Assembly: GCA_025435555.1 (NCBI GenBank)
Contig: JAIWWG010000080.1
Location: 94,124 to 158,123, forward strand
Direction of reading: 5' to 3'
Source of the DNA: Chytriomyces cf. hyalinus JEL632
Taxonomy: Eukaryota > Chytridiomycota > Chytridiomycetes > Chytridiales > Chytriomycetaceae
Length of the DNA: 64,000 nucleotides
Shown: piece after piece, positions 1 to 10,268 of the stretch
Layout of the letters: each line of letters opens with the position of its first letter
Position numbering within the stretch: position 1 is the first letter of the stretch
The notes under the pieces: model-generated
What the model saw: only the letters and a program-made list of their open reading frames with translations
Told to the model about the DNA's origin: nothing
Databases searched by the model: none
Made by a program: the position numbers and the translations under genes

Positions 1-51
1 GGGATTGTCCATCAGTCCCACCAGAGAAAACAACAAGATTCGAAAAGGTGC

Positions 52-760
52 TTACATGAGGAACTCTGTTGTTGAGAACGGAATTTCTTCCAACACTGAG
101 TTTTTCAAAGGCGCGTATAACTGAATTTGTCTGATTTCGACAGATGAACATCCAAAATTCGGACTAGTTTTCGATTCAAGAAACTTGATTTTACCGGACA
201 TGGGTATCTTTTCCATTCTGGTGGTTTGCAAGAATGGCCACTTGAACAAGATGCGCGTGCAATGCATGGCCCGTGGTTTCGTCGCGAAGATCGACAGAAA
301 TCCATCCGCTTGGCTCTGGAATTACATCACAAAAGTGATCGCACAGCCGAACAATCAGATGCACATCAGAATCAGGCCACACCCTCAAGTTCCAACAGAT
401 GCAGTTCCTGCACGTCTTGAGGGGTGGATCCTGCACGGATGGATATTTTGGATGGGCAGTAGCTTTCGTCTTGTCGGTAGTCGAGATAGATGCGCATGAG
501 ATGCAAGTCTGTTTTGCGCAGGAATTGGATGTTGACGAGATGTGGTTGAGGGCCTTGGGTGAGAGAGGGAGTCAGAAACAATGGAAGCTGGGTCAGCTGA
601 ACTTACCATCACTCTGCCAGTAGGTGTCCAAGTTGCCGTCCCACAGAGACTCTGCACCAAATCCGCCACCATGCTTATGCGAAGACGCTGACCATGCGCC
701 AATTGCAGACACGTTTCGAAGGCCTTCGCAGTCTTCGCCTTCTTTTGCTATGAGTGACAT
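52..760 (-). CDS. APC10: Anaphase-promoting complex subunit 10 (APC10/DOC1)
   Basis: DOC-domain subunit of the APC/C ubiquitin ligase that helps bind D-box substrates with the co-activator. Four exons, 607-760, 383-553, 195-315 and 52-130 (complement), phase-checked, give 174 aa. Introns are 53-67 nt with GT...AG ends. Diagnostic family strings are visible: DTYWQSDG split by intron 1, then QPHLVNIQF, DESYCPSKISIRAG, PSGWISV and AILANHQNGKDTHVR, ending in a Leu/Met tail. The length is close to the 185-aa human protein, whose N-terminus is a little longer. The start is the ATG at 760; an upstream in-frame methionine is less like the family. Nothing odd was seen. Confidence 0.95.
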
Positions 761-866
761 TTTAAGTAAAAACTTTGTAAACATAAATTTGCGATGTGCT
801 TTTATCACTTCTTTGACGCAACAGGCAAAATGAGACAGAAGAGAGCTATTTCATCAACTTCTTCGC

Positions 867-1577
867 CTACTGAACGTGGTCTAGCCCGGCGATTTTATCC
901 ACATACTGCTGGACATTGGCGTACTGGCTGAGATCAAGCTCGAGAGCACAATGTACGCGCACGCATCGGCAACGCTAAAGTCATTGCCAACGAGGTATGA
1001 CTTTCCTTCAAGCTCCACTTGGTTCAAGTACTGCAGCTTCTTGTTGTAAGCTCCGAGCACGTATCCACGAACCTCTGGAGACAAGCTGGAATTGAAAAGC
1101 GGCGCGCAAATTGCATGCATTTCAGACGAAACCCAGCTAAGTTTGGTCGCGAGGAGGTATCTGGAAACATGTTTTGCATCAGGATACAAAGTGCTGATAT
1201 GGTGGACCTTTGAATAATTCACCAGGCCCGACTATTCCACCAGCCTGATCTGCAACCCACTGCAATGTGGCGACATTCTCGTTGAGGACAGTTCCATCTG
1301 GCAGCACAATTGTGGGCACGTTTCCCTGTTTCCGCGGATCATTTGTCCAGTATTCTTTGTGACCACCGCCTGACGCCAATCGATCATTCAAATTACCTTT
1401 GAATTGACGGCCAAGAAGTCCGATCCTGCGATGGGCCTGCAACACCTTCTTTGTGTGGATGTCTGCCTTGTACGCGTTCAGAACAGTGCCAAGCAGTCCA
1501 GCCCGGTGCGCCGAGATGAAGCTGGCCGCACCGCAGCTTGTTGCGGTGTAGAAGAGAGTGGCAGCCTGTTTGGACAT
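867..1577 (-). pseudogene. Glutathione S-transferase-like gene with two reading-frame breaks
   Basis: Three consecutive reading frames together resemble a two-domain GST. From the ATG at 1577 the thioredoxin-fold half contains GNVPTIVLPDGTVLNENVA and a WVADQ segment. A second frame gives the helical half (HVSRYLLATKLSWVSSEMHA, then GNDFSVADACAYIV). A third frame gives the C-terminal LDLSQYANVQQYVDKIAGLD segment and stops at 867. Junctions lie at about 1165-1215 and 941-950. No GT...AG intron of normal size joins the first junction in phase without deleting conserved WVADQ sequence, and the second has no intron signal. It is either a decaying GST or a gene with assembly indels. It is divergent from SEN1, with 71 bp between start codons. 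Confidence 0.6.
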
Positions 1578-1648
1578 GGATATATTTTAACCAATGGTTC
1601 AGCACAAAAGTGAAGGGGTTTTTTTCTTTTTGACTGAGCTCTGAAAAT
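1578..1648. promoter_or_regulatory. Shared divergent promoter region, GST-like / SEN1
   Basis: Only 71 bp separate the ATG of the GST-like gene (minus) from the ATG of SEN1 (plus). The interval holds a T-rich stretch around 1617-1632. No specific factor site is claimed; the call rests on gene geometry. Confidence 0.4.
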
Positions 1649-4600
1649 ATGAGCAACGAGGAAGAGACGGACCTTCACCAGCACCTGCTTTCAGGGTCGG
1701 ACCTCGAATCGAACACGCGGTGAGACAATCACGCATCTCGCAGAGATGTTACTGACGCCGGAACAAGCATCGTGACAGCGTATGCTCTGGACCCAAACAG
1801 CGACACTTCCAACCAGCTGCACAGAATTCTCGCGTCCTTTTCCTGCTTCGAATGCACAGACTTCTACCACAAGACCGCCTCTGGCATCACGGACCAGGTT
1901 GCAACGGCCGTCTTCAGAGACAAGGACGCGGCCCGTGTCTCGAATGCTTTGCGTAGTCTCGATGCCGATACCCCACGGGAAAGGCGTATGCGATACTCGG
2001 TATTCATAGTATCTTAAACCCATCGCAAGCTTATTGAAGCTTTATTAACGGCTGTATCATCAGATGATTGCACTCGAGGTGCTGAACCATCCGTACAACT
2101 TTCTGTCAAACGCCGATACAGATGAGCTTTTCACTCATGCGCTCGTCGTCTGTCAGGTATAACTTCTCATGAATATCGATAGATTGCAGAACGCTCGTTT
2201 TTCTCATGCAACTTTCTGTCTCCCCGTTCCCAGCGGGAGAAGGTGCTCAAGCTGCGGACTGGACTCATGCCAGGTCTCATTATCCTCGCTGCCCATAAAG
2301 ACGATCCTCCTCGATCGTGGGCCCTCAGCTCACTTGGAGCCATGGATCCATCGCGTTTTACTTCTGGTCGCGATTTCGATGCTCTGTTTCCCGTTTTGCG
2401 AATTCTCGTCGACAAATTGAAGGCTGCCGAAGACAGCGGAAATGCCAACGATTTGAATACTTCATCCGATAAATCTATTTTATGGACTTGTCTGGCCTCA
2501 ACCTTGTCGTGCTTCACATTGGATGCTGTCAAAGTTTTCATGGAGCAATTCCCAGGCATTGATAGCTTCACCACGGACACTCTGCTTTCGAATCATTATT
2601 TTCCGCATGTTCTCACTTGCTTTGCGAAATTTCGTAATGCGTCCCCGTCAATCCCAAATCAATCTGCATCCTTTTTGATTCATATATGGACAACAATCCT
2701 CAACAACAATTGGTTTCAAATGATTGTCAAAACTTCACTCTGGCTCGATGACGCAAGTCTCAACACAAATGCTGCAGACTTTTGGACTGCCTGTTTTTCT
2801 TGGATGGATCCTCTGATTTCGTCCCTGTTTGCTCTTGCGAATCTGGAATCATCAGGCGACTCGAACGAAGCTCAAACTCTTTTATTGAATACCCTTGGAG
2901 CCTCGGAACTCTGGACTTCGAATGCACAGCTCGAATTTGCGCGCATCGCTCTCGCACCCATTCTTTCTCGAACGGGATCGCTTTGTCTCTCGAAACCTAT
3001 TCTCGACAAACTATGTGCACGTTGTCTCGTTACTGCTCCGCCTAAAGGTGACCCGGAAATGGCGCTAACGCATGTGGTGCTGGAATGCTTGGACAGCGAT
3101 ATGGATACGCTTGAACAAGCGTTTCAAGACATTTATCGTGACTGTAGTGGATTTGATCCACAGAATCCAGGTGCTGCATTGATTCATTCAGAGTCTTGGA
3201 GAAGTCTTGTGACTGCTGGATCGAACCGTCCGGTCTTGTTCAAACATGTGTTTAAATCCTTTGGGCGCGTGTTTTTGTTTGATAAAGTGAATTTGGAGAG
3301 GAAAGGGGCTCCAGAAGGAGGTTGGACGGATTCGCAAAAAAAGTACATGGAAGCATTCAATCGAGGAGTGAATGATGTATGGGTGGTTGTACATCGCAGT
3401 CTTGGATTCTCGGCCTTGAATGTTTCTTTGAGTGATATGCTGTATTGTCTTGTTTGCCGGAGCAATGAGATTTCGGACTTGGCAGCGAATATCTTGATCA
3501 AGAGGGCGTCGTCGGAATCGTAAATATCCTATTTTTTGTAAAACGCAATTTTGATCTAGCTAAACCATGACTCACACATACAGCTGTGCCGGCATGCTTC
3601 ATTGGCTCACCACAAAAAATGAACAAAACACGGTCGAAACAGTCATCGACATTCTCAACACATTCCGTGACCTCACCGCCATGGGCGGTCCGCCTCTGCT
3701 AGGTTGCGCTGAACGCATTCAAAGTCTCCTCATTGAACTCTACACCCTCGTGTTTGAAAGCGACGAAAGTTACCGTTTCAACACTCAGAAACCGAACCTT
3801 TGGATCAAAACATGGCCCTTCTTGAGCGCGATTTTGAAATCCAGTGCGCAATGGGCGAAACAGGATCTTAGCATCAAAAAGGACATCAAGGGGATTATAG
3901 CGGGTACGTTTGAAATCGTGCGATTGTTGCTTCGGAACAGCAACAGTCTCACTTCCGAGCTCTTGATTGCGAGCGCGCAGTATGTGTACATGGATACCAT
4001 CTTCAACATGTTTCAATGGTACCGAGTTTTGGACGATAAAATTCGTGAGGAGGCTGTGAGCGTGTCGCTTGCATATTTGAAGGTTGCTGAAGGGTTCCGG
4101 TATAATGTGGGCGATACGTTGCTTGAAACGATTCTTACGTACACGGATGGGAGTTTAAAGAGTCGATTGACGGACGCGCAGAAGCAGGTGTTGGAGGATT
4201 GGGTGATTCGGTTTTTGGATCGGATGGATGCCAAGAAGGCAAAAACTGTGGAACCTGTGCCGGTCGTGGTGCCACCGAAGCAAAAGACAATGGATGCGTT
4301 TTTCAAAAAGGAAGAGGCGGTTACTGCAAGTGGGGCTGTTAGGAGAAAGGCCGACGAAGTCAAATTGCCGCAACCGGCGAAGCTTATCAAAGTGACGGAA
4401 ACTGTCAAGAAAGGTGTGTGTTTTCGAGTTGTTTTGTTTGATGATATATAATGGATACTGAAATCAAAAGTGCTGCATACGCAGCGCCAGCACCAAAGTT
4501 GGAATTGCATCCGTCACTGCAAGCCGGAAAATCAAACGAGCCTGCAGCTCCGGCCCCAGTGTCAAAACTTTCCCAACTTCGCCTCGAACATCTTGCAGAA

Positions 4601-7600
4601 CAAAAGCGTCTCCAAAACGAAGCTGTCCGCAAACGCAATATCGCCGCCATCATTGCGCGAGGCGATTCTTCAGACTCGGAATCGGATTTCCGCACCGTTA
4701 CAGGAGGAATCAAAATACTGGACGCAGATATGAACGTCGTTGATGCATCCGCTTTGAAAAAGAAACCGGCTCCCGCACCCGTGCCCAAAAAACCTGCACG
4801 TTTGCGAAACTTGAACGAGCTATTCAAAGTGTTTTTAAAATGGCGCGTCGATGACTCGGGAGATGTGCCAGCCGACTTTCCGTTTGAACTGCGTTCGATC
4901 CCTGCTCGGTTTGAAAATAACGATGATTACGGGAATGTGTTTGAACCACTGTTGCTGCTCGAGTGTTGGGAGCAGTTCAAGACTTCAGTTGAGGAAACGG
5001 ACTTTAGCAAGCATTTTGCATGGACTTTGGATGAGTGTTTGATGGTGGACGAATTCCATGGTAATATTTTTCTGAATTTTAGGTCATTTGTCAGTCCTCT
5101 GATTTGGGTGATTTTTTTGGCAGACATCACTTTCGTTCAACAGTTTGAAGACACTCGAGGACGTATCAGCGACGCTGACCTCGTCTTTGTACAACAAACT
5201 GGCGGAGCCTCTTCATCCGATCGCAAAAGTTTCCTTGGAAAAGTTCAAAAGATGTGGGTTCGAAAGGGCGAAAGCACATACATTGTTCGCGTGTTTCTCA
5301 AAAACAACCATACCGTCGTACCGCTCCTTTTCAACAACTCCAAATGGAACGCAACAAAGCTGTTTAGCATGACCACGGTGTTGCGTGAATATGAGAGTTT
5401 GCTGTCTCTGCCGAAAGTGGCTCTGTGTTCGGAGATTATCACGCCCCTGTACCGGAAAAAATTATTGTTGAAGGAAGGAAGTGTTGAGCGTGCGATGAGC
5501 ATTTTTGGTGCAAATCGGCCGCAGGCGGAGGCGATTGCTACGGCCACTCAACGGACGAATGGATTTGTTCTTATTCAGGGGTTTGTTATGCACGTTTTGT
5601 GTCTGGCGTGTCTCGTTGTTAACCCATTTTTGCTTTTAGTCCTCCTGGTACCGGAAAGACCAAGACGATTCTTTCATTAGTTGGTTCACTCCTTACGACC
5701 GCTGCTACTGCCATTAGTGCACCAGGCTCTGGTAATGCCATCAAGGCACCGGGTGGAGGAACTGCAATTAGAGCGCCAGGCGGAGGAACTGCGATTCGTG
5801 CACCGGGCGGTGGAAATGCGATCAGAGCGCCGGGTGGTGGAACTGCGATTCGAGGACCTGCTTCATCCATGTGTGCACGTGGTGGTGTTATTGCTTCCAA
5901 AACAGCTGGGTCTGCGACTGGAAAAAAGAATCGACTTCTTATTTGCGCGCCGTCCAATGCTGGTACGTTTTCCAGTTGTGGTTTCGAATGTTCATGTGCT
6001 TAAATATGGTTATTCTTTATCAGCTTGTGACGAAATTGTGCGAAGACTGAAAGCAGGCATTCTGAATGCTCAAGGCAAAGAATTCCAACCCAAAATCGTG
6101 CGTCTCGGAACATCCGACAGTATCGGCCCCGACATTCGTGACCTGACGATCGAAGCGCTGGTCAAGGAAAAACTAGCCGCGGATGCAGAATACCGAAAAC
6201 TCAGCGCTGACACGACCGATAATTCGCAATGGGTTGCACTGGAAAAACATCAAAGCGAACTTCTCGCTGAGAGGGAAGCTCTTCGAGTGAAAGAAAAGAA
6301 GGAAACCAATTCTATAAAGGAGTTGGAGCTCATTACCAATGCTATTGGACGTGTGACGGAGAAATTGAAGACTGTGGATGAAAAGTTTAAATCCATGAAG
6401 CAGAAGCGGTTGGAACGAGAAGGAAGTGCAGATCACGTGAAGGCAAGAGTGAAGGCTTCTGTTTTGCTGGACGCCGATGTCATGTATGCGCTTTTTTAAA
6501 CGTACCGAGCTTTTTCTTTTCAATGAGTAACCGTACTTCAATCGCAATTGCAGCATGGCCACCTTGTCAGGTGCTGGACACGAGATTATGAGTACTCTGC
6601 AAAACTTCGAGTTTCCCACCGTCATCATTGATGAAGCGTGTCAGTCTGTGGAGCTAAGTTCCCTGATTCCCCTTCGATATGGCTGCAAAAAATGCATCAT
6701 GGTCGGAGATCCTATGCAACTGCCGCCCACTGTGCTTTCAACTGCTGCAAAGCGGTATGGATACGAAAATAGTTTGTTTCAGAGAGTCATGGGCTTATAT
6801 GGAGACAGTGTCTGTTTGCTGAGGTATGTCAGCGGATGGTCCAAAATGAATGTCTCACAATCATCTTTTTTCAGTATTCAATACCGTATGCACCCGCACA
6901 TTAGTGTGTTCCCATCAGCCCAATTCTACGGCTCTCGTCTGATTGACGCGGACAATATGGAAGTCAAATGCAAAGCCGATTGGCATGGACATGATAACTA
7001 CCCCGCATATAGATTCTTGAACATTGGATGGGGTCGAGAGCTTCGTGAACGGCACTCGCTGTACAATCCGGATGAAATTGTCGCGTGTGTGAACTTTGTT
7101 GCGAGATTGTGTGCGTCATTTCCAAGCTTATCGGTAATCTGTTTTCTTCTCTCTCTGCTTTCATGAAACTTACTAAAATGATTTTCCATCAAGTTTGCCT
7201 CGAGGATTGGAGTGATTACTCCTTACCGCATGCACATGTTGAAAATGCGGGACAAATTCAAAGAGCGCTTTGGCGCCAACATTTTGGATTATGTGGACAT
7301 CAACACGGTTCGGACTATTTTATTTGTTTCCTGTTTTCGAAACTAACGTGCTGTTGCGTGCAACAGATTGATGCTTTCCAAGGAAGAGAGAAGGTTTGAT
7401 ATCTGCCATACCACCATTTTAACTGCAGTTGACAGATAAAACTTGTTTCAGGACATTATTATTCTATCAACTGTCCGTGCTGGACTCGGTCAAGCCATTG
7501 GATTCTTGAAAGATAAAAGGCGTATGAATGTGGCTCTGACCAGAGTAGGCATCCTCTTTGCTTGCAATTCTCATTGCTCACACTCAAAATCCCAGGCCAA

Positions 7601-7763
7601 AAACTCTCTCTTTATTCTGGGTCGCGAAGTATCGCTTTCAAACAATGACGACTGGAGAGCGTTGGTGGAAGATTGTCAGGCACGAAACATGTTCTTTGAC
7701 CTGGATCGGAAAGAGTTTGGGCCATCCGCTAAAGTTACAGAAGTGACTAATCTGAAAGAGTGA
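1649..7763 (+). CDS. SEN1: Sen1/senataxin superfamily 1 RNA:DNA helicase
   Basis: Helicase of transcription termination and R-loop removal. Fifteen exons, phase-checked, give 1,752 aa: 1649-1719, 1768-1999, 2064-2156, 2234-3519, 3584-4413, 4485-5060, 5124-5580, 5640-5962, 6024-6483, 6554-6823, 6875-7133, 7194-7307, 7367-7393, 7452-7544 and 7596-7763. The N-terminal half matches the helical SEN1_N region. The C-terminal half carries Walker A GPPGTGKTKT, motif Ia LLICAPSNAA, motif II IIDEACQ, GDPMQLPPTV, QYRMHP, GVITPYR, DAFQGREKDIII and NVALTRAKNSLFILG. Two oddities: a 27-bp minisatellite between Walker A and motif Ia, and a PIP-box-like motif at 4281-4304. The first exons are short and match senataxin's N-terminal Cys/His-rich pattern, which supports the ATG at 1649. 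Confidence 0.95.
4281..4304 (+). other. PIP-box-like motif encoded in SEN1
   Basis: Codons read QKTMDAFF followed by two lysines. This fits the PCNA-interacting consensus Q-x-x-(I/L/M)-x-x-(F/Y)-(F/Y) with basic flanks. It sits in a Lys/Pro-rich, probably disordered stretch between the N-terminal domain and the helicase core. Function is inferred from the motif only. Confidence 0.5.
5719..5853 (+). repeat. Coding minisatellite, five 27-bp units, in SEN1
   Basis: Five consecutive 27-bp units, in frame, encode nine-residue repeats of the type APGGGTAIR. The first unit is the most diverged; later units differ mainly at third codon positions. The array lies just after the Walker A motif and before the APSNAA motif, a loop position that varies in length among Sen1/Upf1-like helicases. 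Confidence 0.9.
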
Positions 7764-8461
7764 GCGAGGGTTATCTGCTTGTGGCGAGAGGCTTCGTTTT
7801 TTATTCATAATATTAAGACAATACGGACACAATGGGTCCATGAATGCAGGCGTGAATACAAGCGTCATTTTTTTACTGGGTGTTTTACGGCAGCCGCGAA
7901 TACAAGCACTGATGCAGATGACAGTGTGGGAAGGAGCAGAGTCGCAAAAGTGTCCACACCCCAGCTTCGTCTGGTCAAAATAAGCAGCAGCCGCTAGCAC
8001 ACGCAGCACCTGACAACGAATTTCTGCCCTATTCGAGAAAAGAGCGAAAAGAAGCTGAATGAGCCTAACTGGTGGGGCCTTGTATCAAAACACACACACA
8101 CAGATAAAACTCTGGGATGCTCAGTTGTTTATCGAACGCGTTTTTTTCTCATACTCGAAAGTGACAAGTTCCTCAACCACATTGGCCAGCGACCTTTGAA
8201 CGTTTACATCAAGTTCGTGTTCCAACGTTTGAGGTTTTAACTTCTAGTCAGTTTTGGTGATAATCTATCGCTTCAAATCTGCACATGTTGTTGTGTCCAT
8301 TTGAGGGCACTTTGGCTGCCAGTACCTCCAAATAACTAAAGGCGAAAGTGGACAATTTCATGTGTTTTTGTTTAGTGTTTCCCACAAGGCCAAGTTCCCC
8401 GCATAAACATTGAAACAAAAGGCAGCTGTTCACAAGTTTGAGTTTCATTGCTTCAGCCCTC
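7764..8461. other. Convergent intergenic region, SEN1 / PSMA6
   Basis: About 700 bp lie between two convergent genes. A short (CA)n run occurs at about 8091-8102. Open frames on both strands are short and match no family I recognise. I see no gene here. Confidence 0.5.
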
Positions 8462-9624
8462 TTAATCGCGCTCCACAATACGTGTAATGTGCGTTTCAAT
8501 TTCGGCAACACTCAATGCACGGAACACAGGATCATCCTTCGTAACAATGCCCAATTCAATGTCTGTTGGCTTGAAGTCGATCGAGAGAACAGAGCTCAGA
8601 GTTGTGATTGCAAGCTGATGGTTACGTATCGCAAATTAGCCAAAGGAACTCGTTTGACTCGAAAAAAGAATCAAGAACATTTTGTATCTCACCTCCACAG
8701 TTTCCTCTACACTCAGTACAGGCTCCTTTTTCAGTTTCTTTTCCAAATGGTTCATGGCTTCCTGTCCCTTTGTTCCAGCGCTGGTGCCCTTGTAGCCAGC
8801 AAAGTATCCAGCAGGGTCACATTTGAAAACTTGCGCTCCAGCTTCATCATCGTATCCAATAAGAATCATTGCTAAACGGTGTACGAAAAGGATACGTTAG
8901 CTCCAAAGGTTGAGCAAATCCGCACCAAGGAAAGAGTACGAACAGACTCCATAGGGTCTCATAGCAGCATGCTGAGTATACACTTGAGCCAGATTTGCAA
9001 CTCGTTTTGCGAGCATGTGAACGGGAATTTCGTAACCAAACTTGTATTTCCATTCGGCAGCCTCCATTCTGGCGCGGGCAACCTGAGCACGCGCATCGGC
9101 TTGTTACAAATAATTATTCGAGAAGCAGATCGAGCAGGTACAGGAAAGACGGCATGCATGCGGTAAAAACGGGGGAGATGACGCGTCAATAAAAATAAAA
9201 TAAAAACACCAATCGCCGAATTGGAAATGACAAACCGATCAGGCCAGTCATGACGCATCCGATTCCTGGAGTCAGCTGGAAGATGTGCGTGACGGTGGAA
9301 GGGTCCAGCAACTTGTCGGGCACTTTCTTTTGCGTGCAGACAACGGCGCAGTCCTTGCCTTTGAGCGCGACACTTGTGATACCGGCACTTGTGATAGCCT
9401 TGAATGCGTACTCGACCTGCGGTTATTGTTGTTATTGCGGGGCGTTGAGCACTTCGTGTTTTATCGTGGCTGCTTAGTTGCGGGTACCTGGTACAAGTGT
9501 CCATCAGGTGAGAAGATGGTAATGTGTCGATCGTCTGTTTAGCAGGACTATTTTAGTACTCGGGTAAGCGCATCGTGGTTTGGGGTGGTTGCATACAGCC
9601 GCCTGCTCCTCCGCCTCGACTCAT
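8462..9624 (-). CDS. PSMA6: 20S proteasome subunit alpha-1 (PSMA6/Scl1 type)
   Basis: Alpha-ring subunit of the 20S proteasome. Six exons (9597-9624, 9488-9534, 9236-9416, 8944-9099, 8693-8871, 8462-8614, complement) give 247 aa, phase-checked; human PSMA6 has 246. The start reads [19 protein letters not shown], then [14 protein letters not shown], the alpha-subunit signature. It continues with [58 protein letters not shown] and FLEKK-like NHLEKKLKK, ending in an ERD tail. The intron at 9100-9235 is longer than its neighbours (136 nt) and A/T-rich. It is divergent from MED22 with a 51-bp gap. Confidence 0.96.
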
Positions 9625-9675
9625 TTTGTTGCGATATTTATTTAAACTTTATTTAAATACGTAAATATTTCCAAA
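9625..9675. promoter_or_regulatory. 51-bp bidirectional promoter between PSMA6 and MED22
   Basis: Only 51 bp separate the two start codons. The interval is very A/T-rich, with TATTTAAA-like and TTTAAAT strings near 9638-9668. Both 5' UTRs and both core promoters must fit here or overlap coding sequence of the partner. Assignment is from geometry. Confidence 0.6.
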
Positions 9676-10173
9676 ATGGAGAATGAACTCAACAAGTCGC
9701 TTGACGGGCTGATTGGACAGATTGAGCGGAGCATGGACCACATTGTCGCAGTGGCAAAAGTACGACCGCGTTTGTTGCATTGCTGGCGAGAGATCCTCAC
9801 CTGTCTGATTCCTTAGATGCGCGACCCTTCCTCCTCAGCCGCCTCGTCTGGAGACAGGCAACACAGACACAAAGGACAGACTGCGTGTGGCGCAAGAGCA
9901 TCAAAAGACAACGGGCGCAACCGCAAACATTGTATGTCGCATCCAATGTGCATGCGCTCCTTCAAATGAACTCATCCGTAACAGATCCACTCTGCCGAAT
10001 CGCTGCTCAGTCTGACGGCGGGTATCAAACAACAGCTTCTCCTTAACGACTTTGCAACGCTGAATGCAGGGATTGCGTCGCGTGTGTCGGTGCTGCAGAC
10101 GGCACTGGACGGGGACAGGCAGGCCTTCAGCACGGCGTTACAGAGAATCGCGGAAGAGAGCGGGAAAGATTGA
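9676..10173 (+). CDS. MED22: Mediator subunit 22 (Med22/Surf5)
   Basis: Head-module subunit of Mediator. Three exons (9676-9759, 9839-9931, 9985-10173) give 121 aa, phase-checked. The family pattern is weak but continuous: an N-terminal helix ELNKSLDGLIGQIERSMDHI, the central RLRVAQEHQ helix, then ATANI joined to IHSAESLLSL and KQQLLLNDFATLN, equivalent to the conserved AANIVRAGESL...FLILNDF of animal Med22. The protein ends soon after the last helix, without the animal C-terminal tail. The first acceptor at 9838 was preferred over one at 9815 because only it keeps the conserved frame. Confidence 0.85.
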
Positions 10174-10268
10174 GCGCAACCCATCAGAGAGAAACAATAA
10201 TAAGTAAAATAAATGAGCATTTCACTTTCTTTTTTCTTTTTGAACATCTGGACAAACCAACCAACAAC

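Noticed and set aside
9100-9235. An extra coding exon inside the 136-nt PSMA6 intron
   Set aside because: The flanking exons already give a complete alpha-1 subunit of the usual length, and the intron is A/T-rich with no family sequence.
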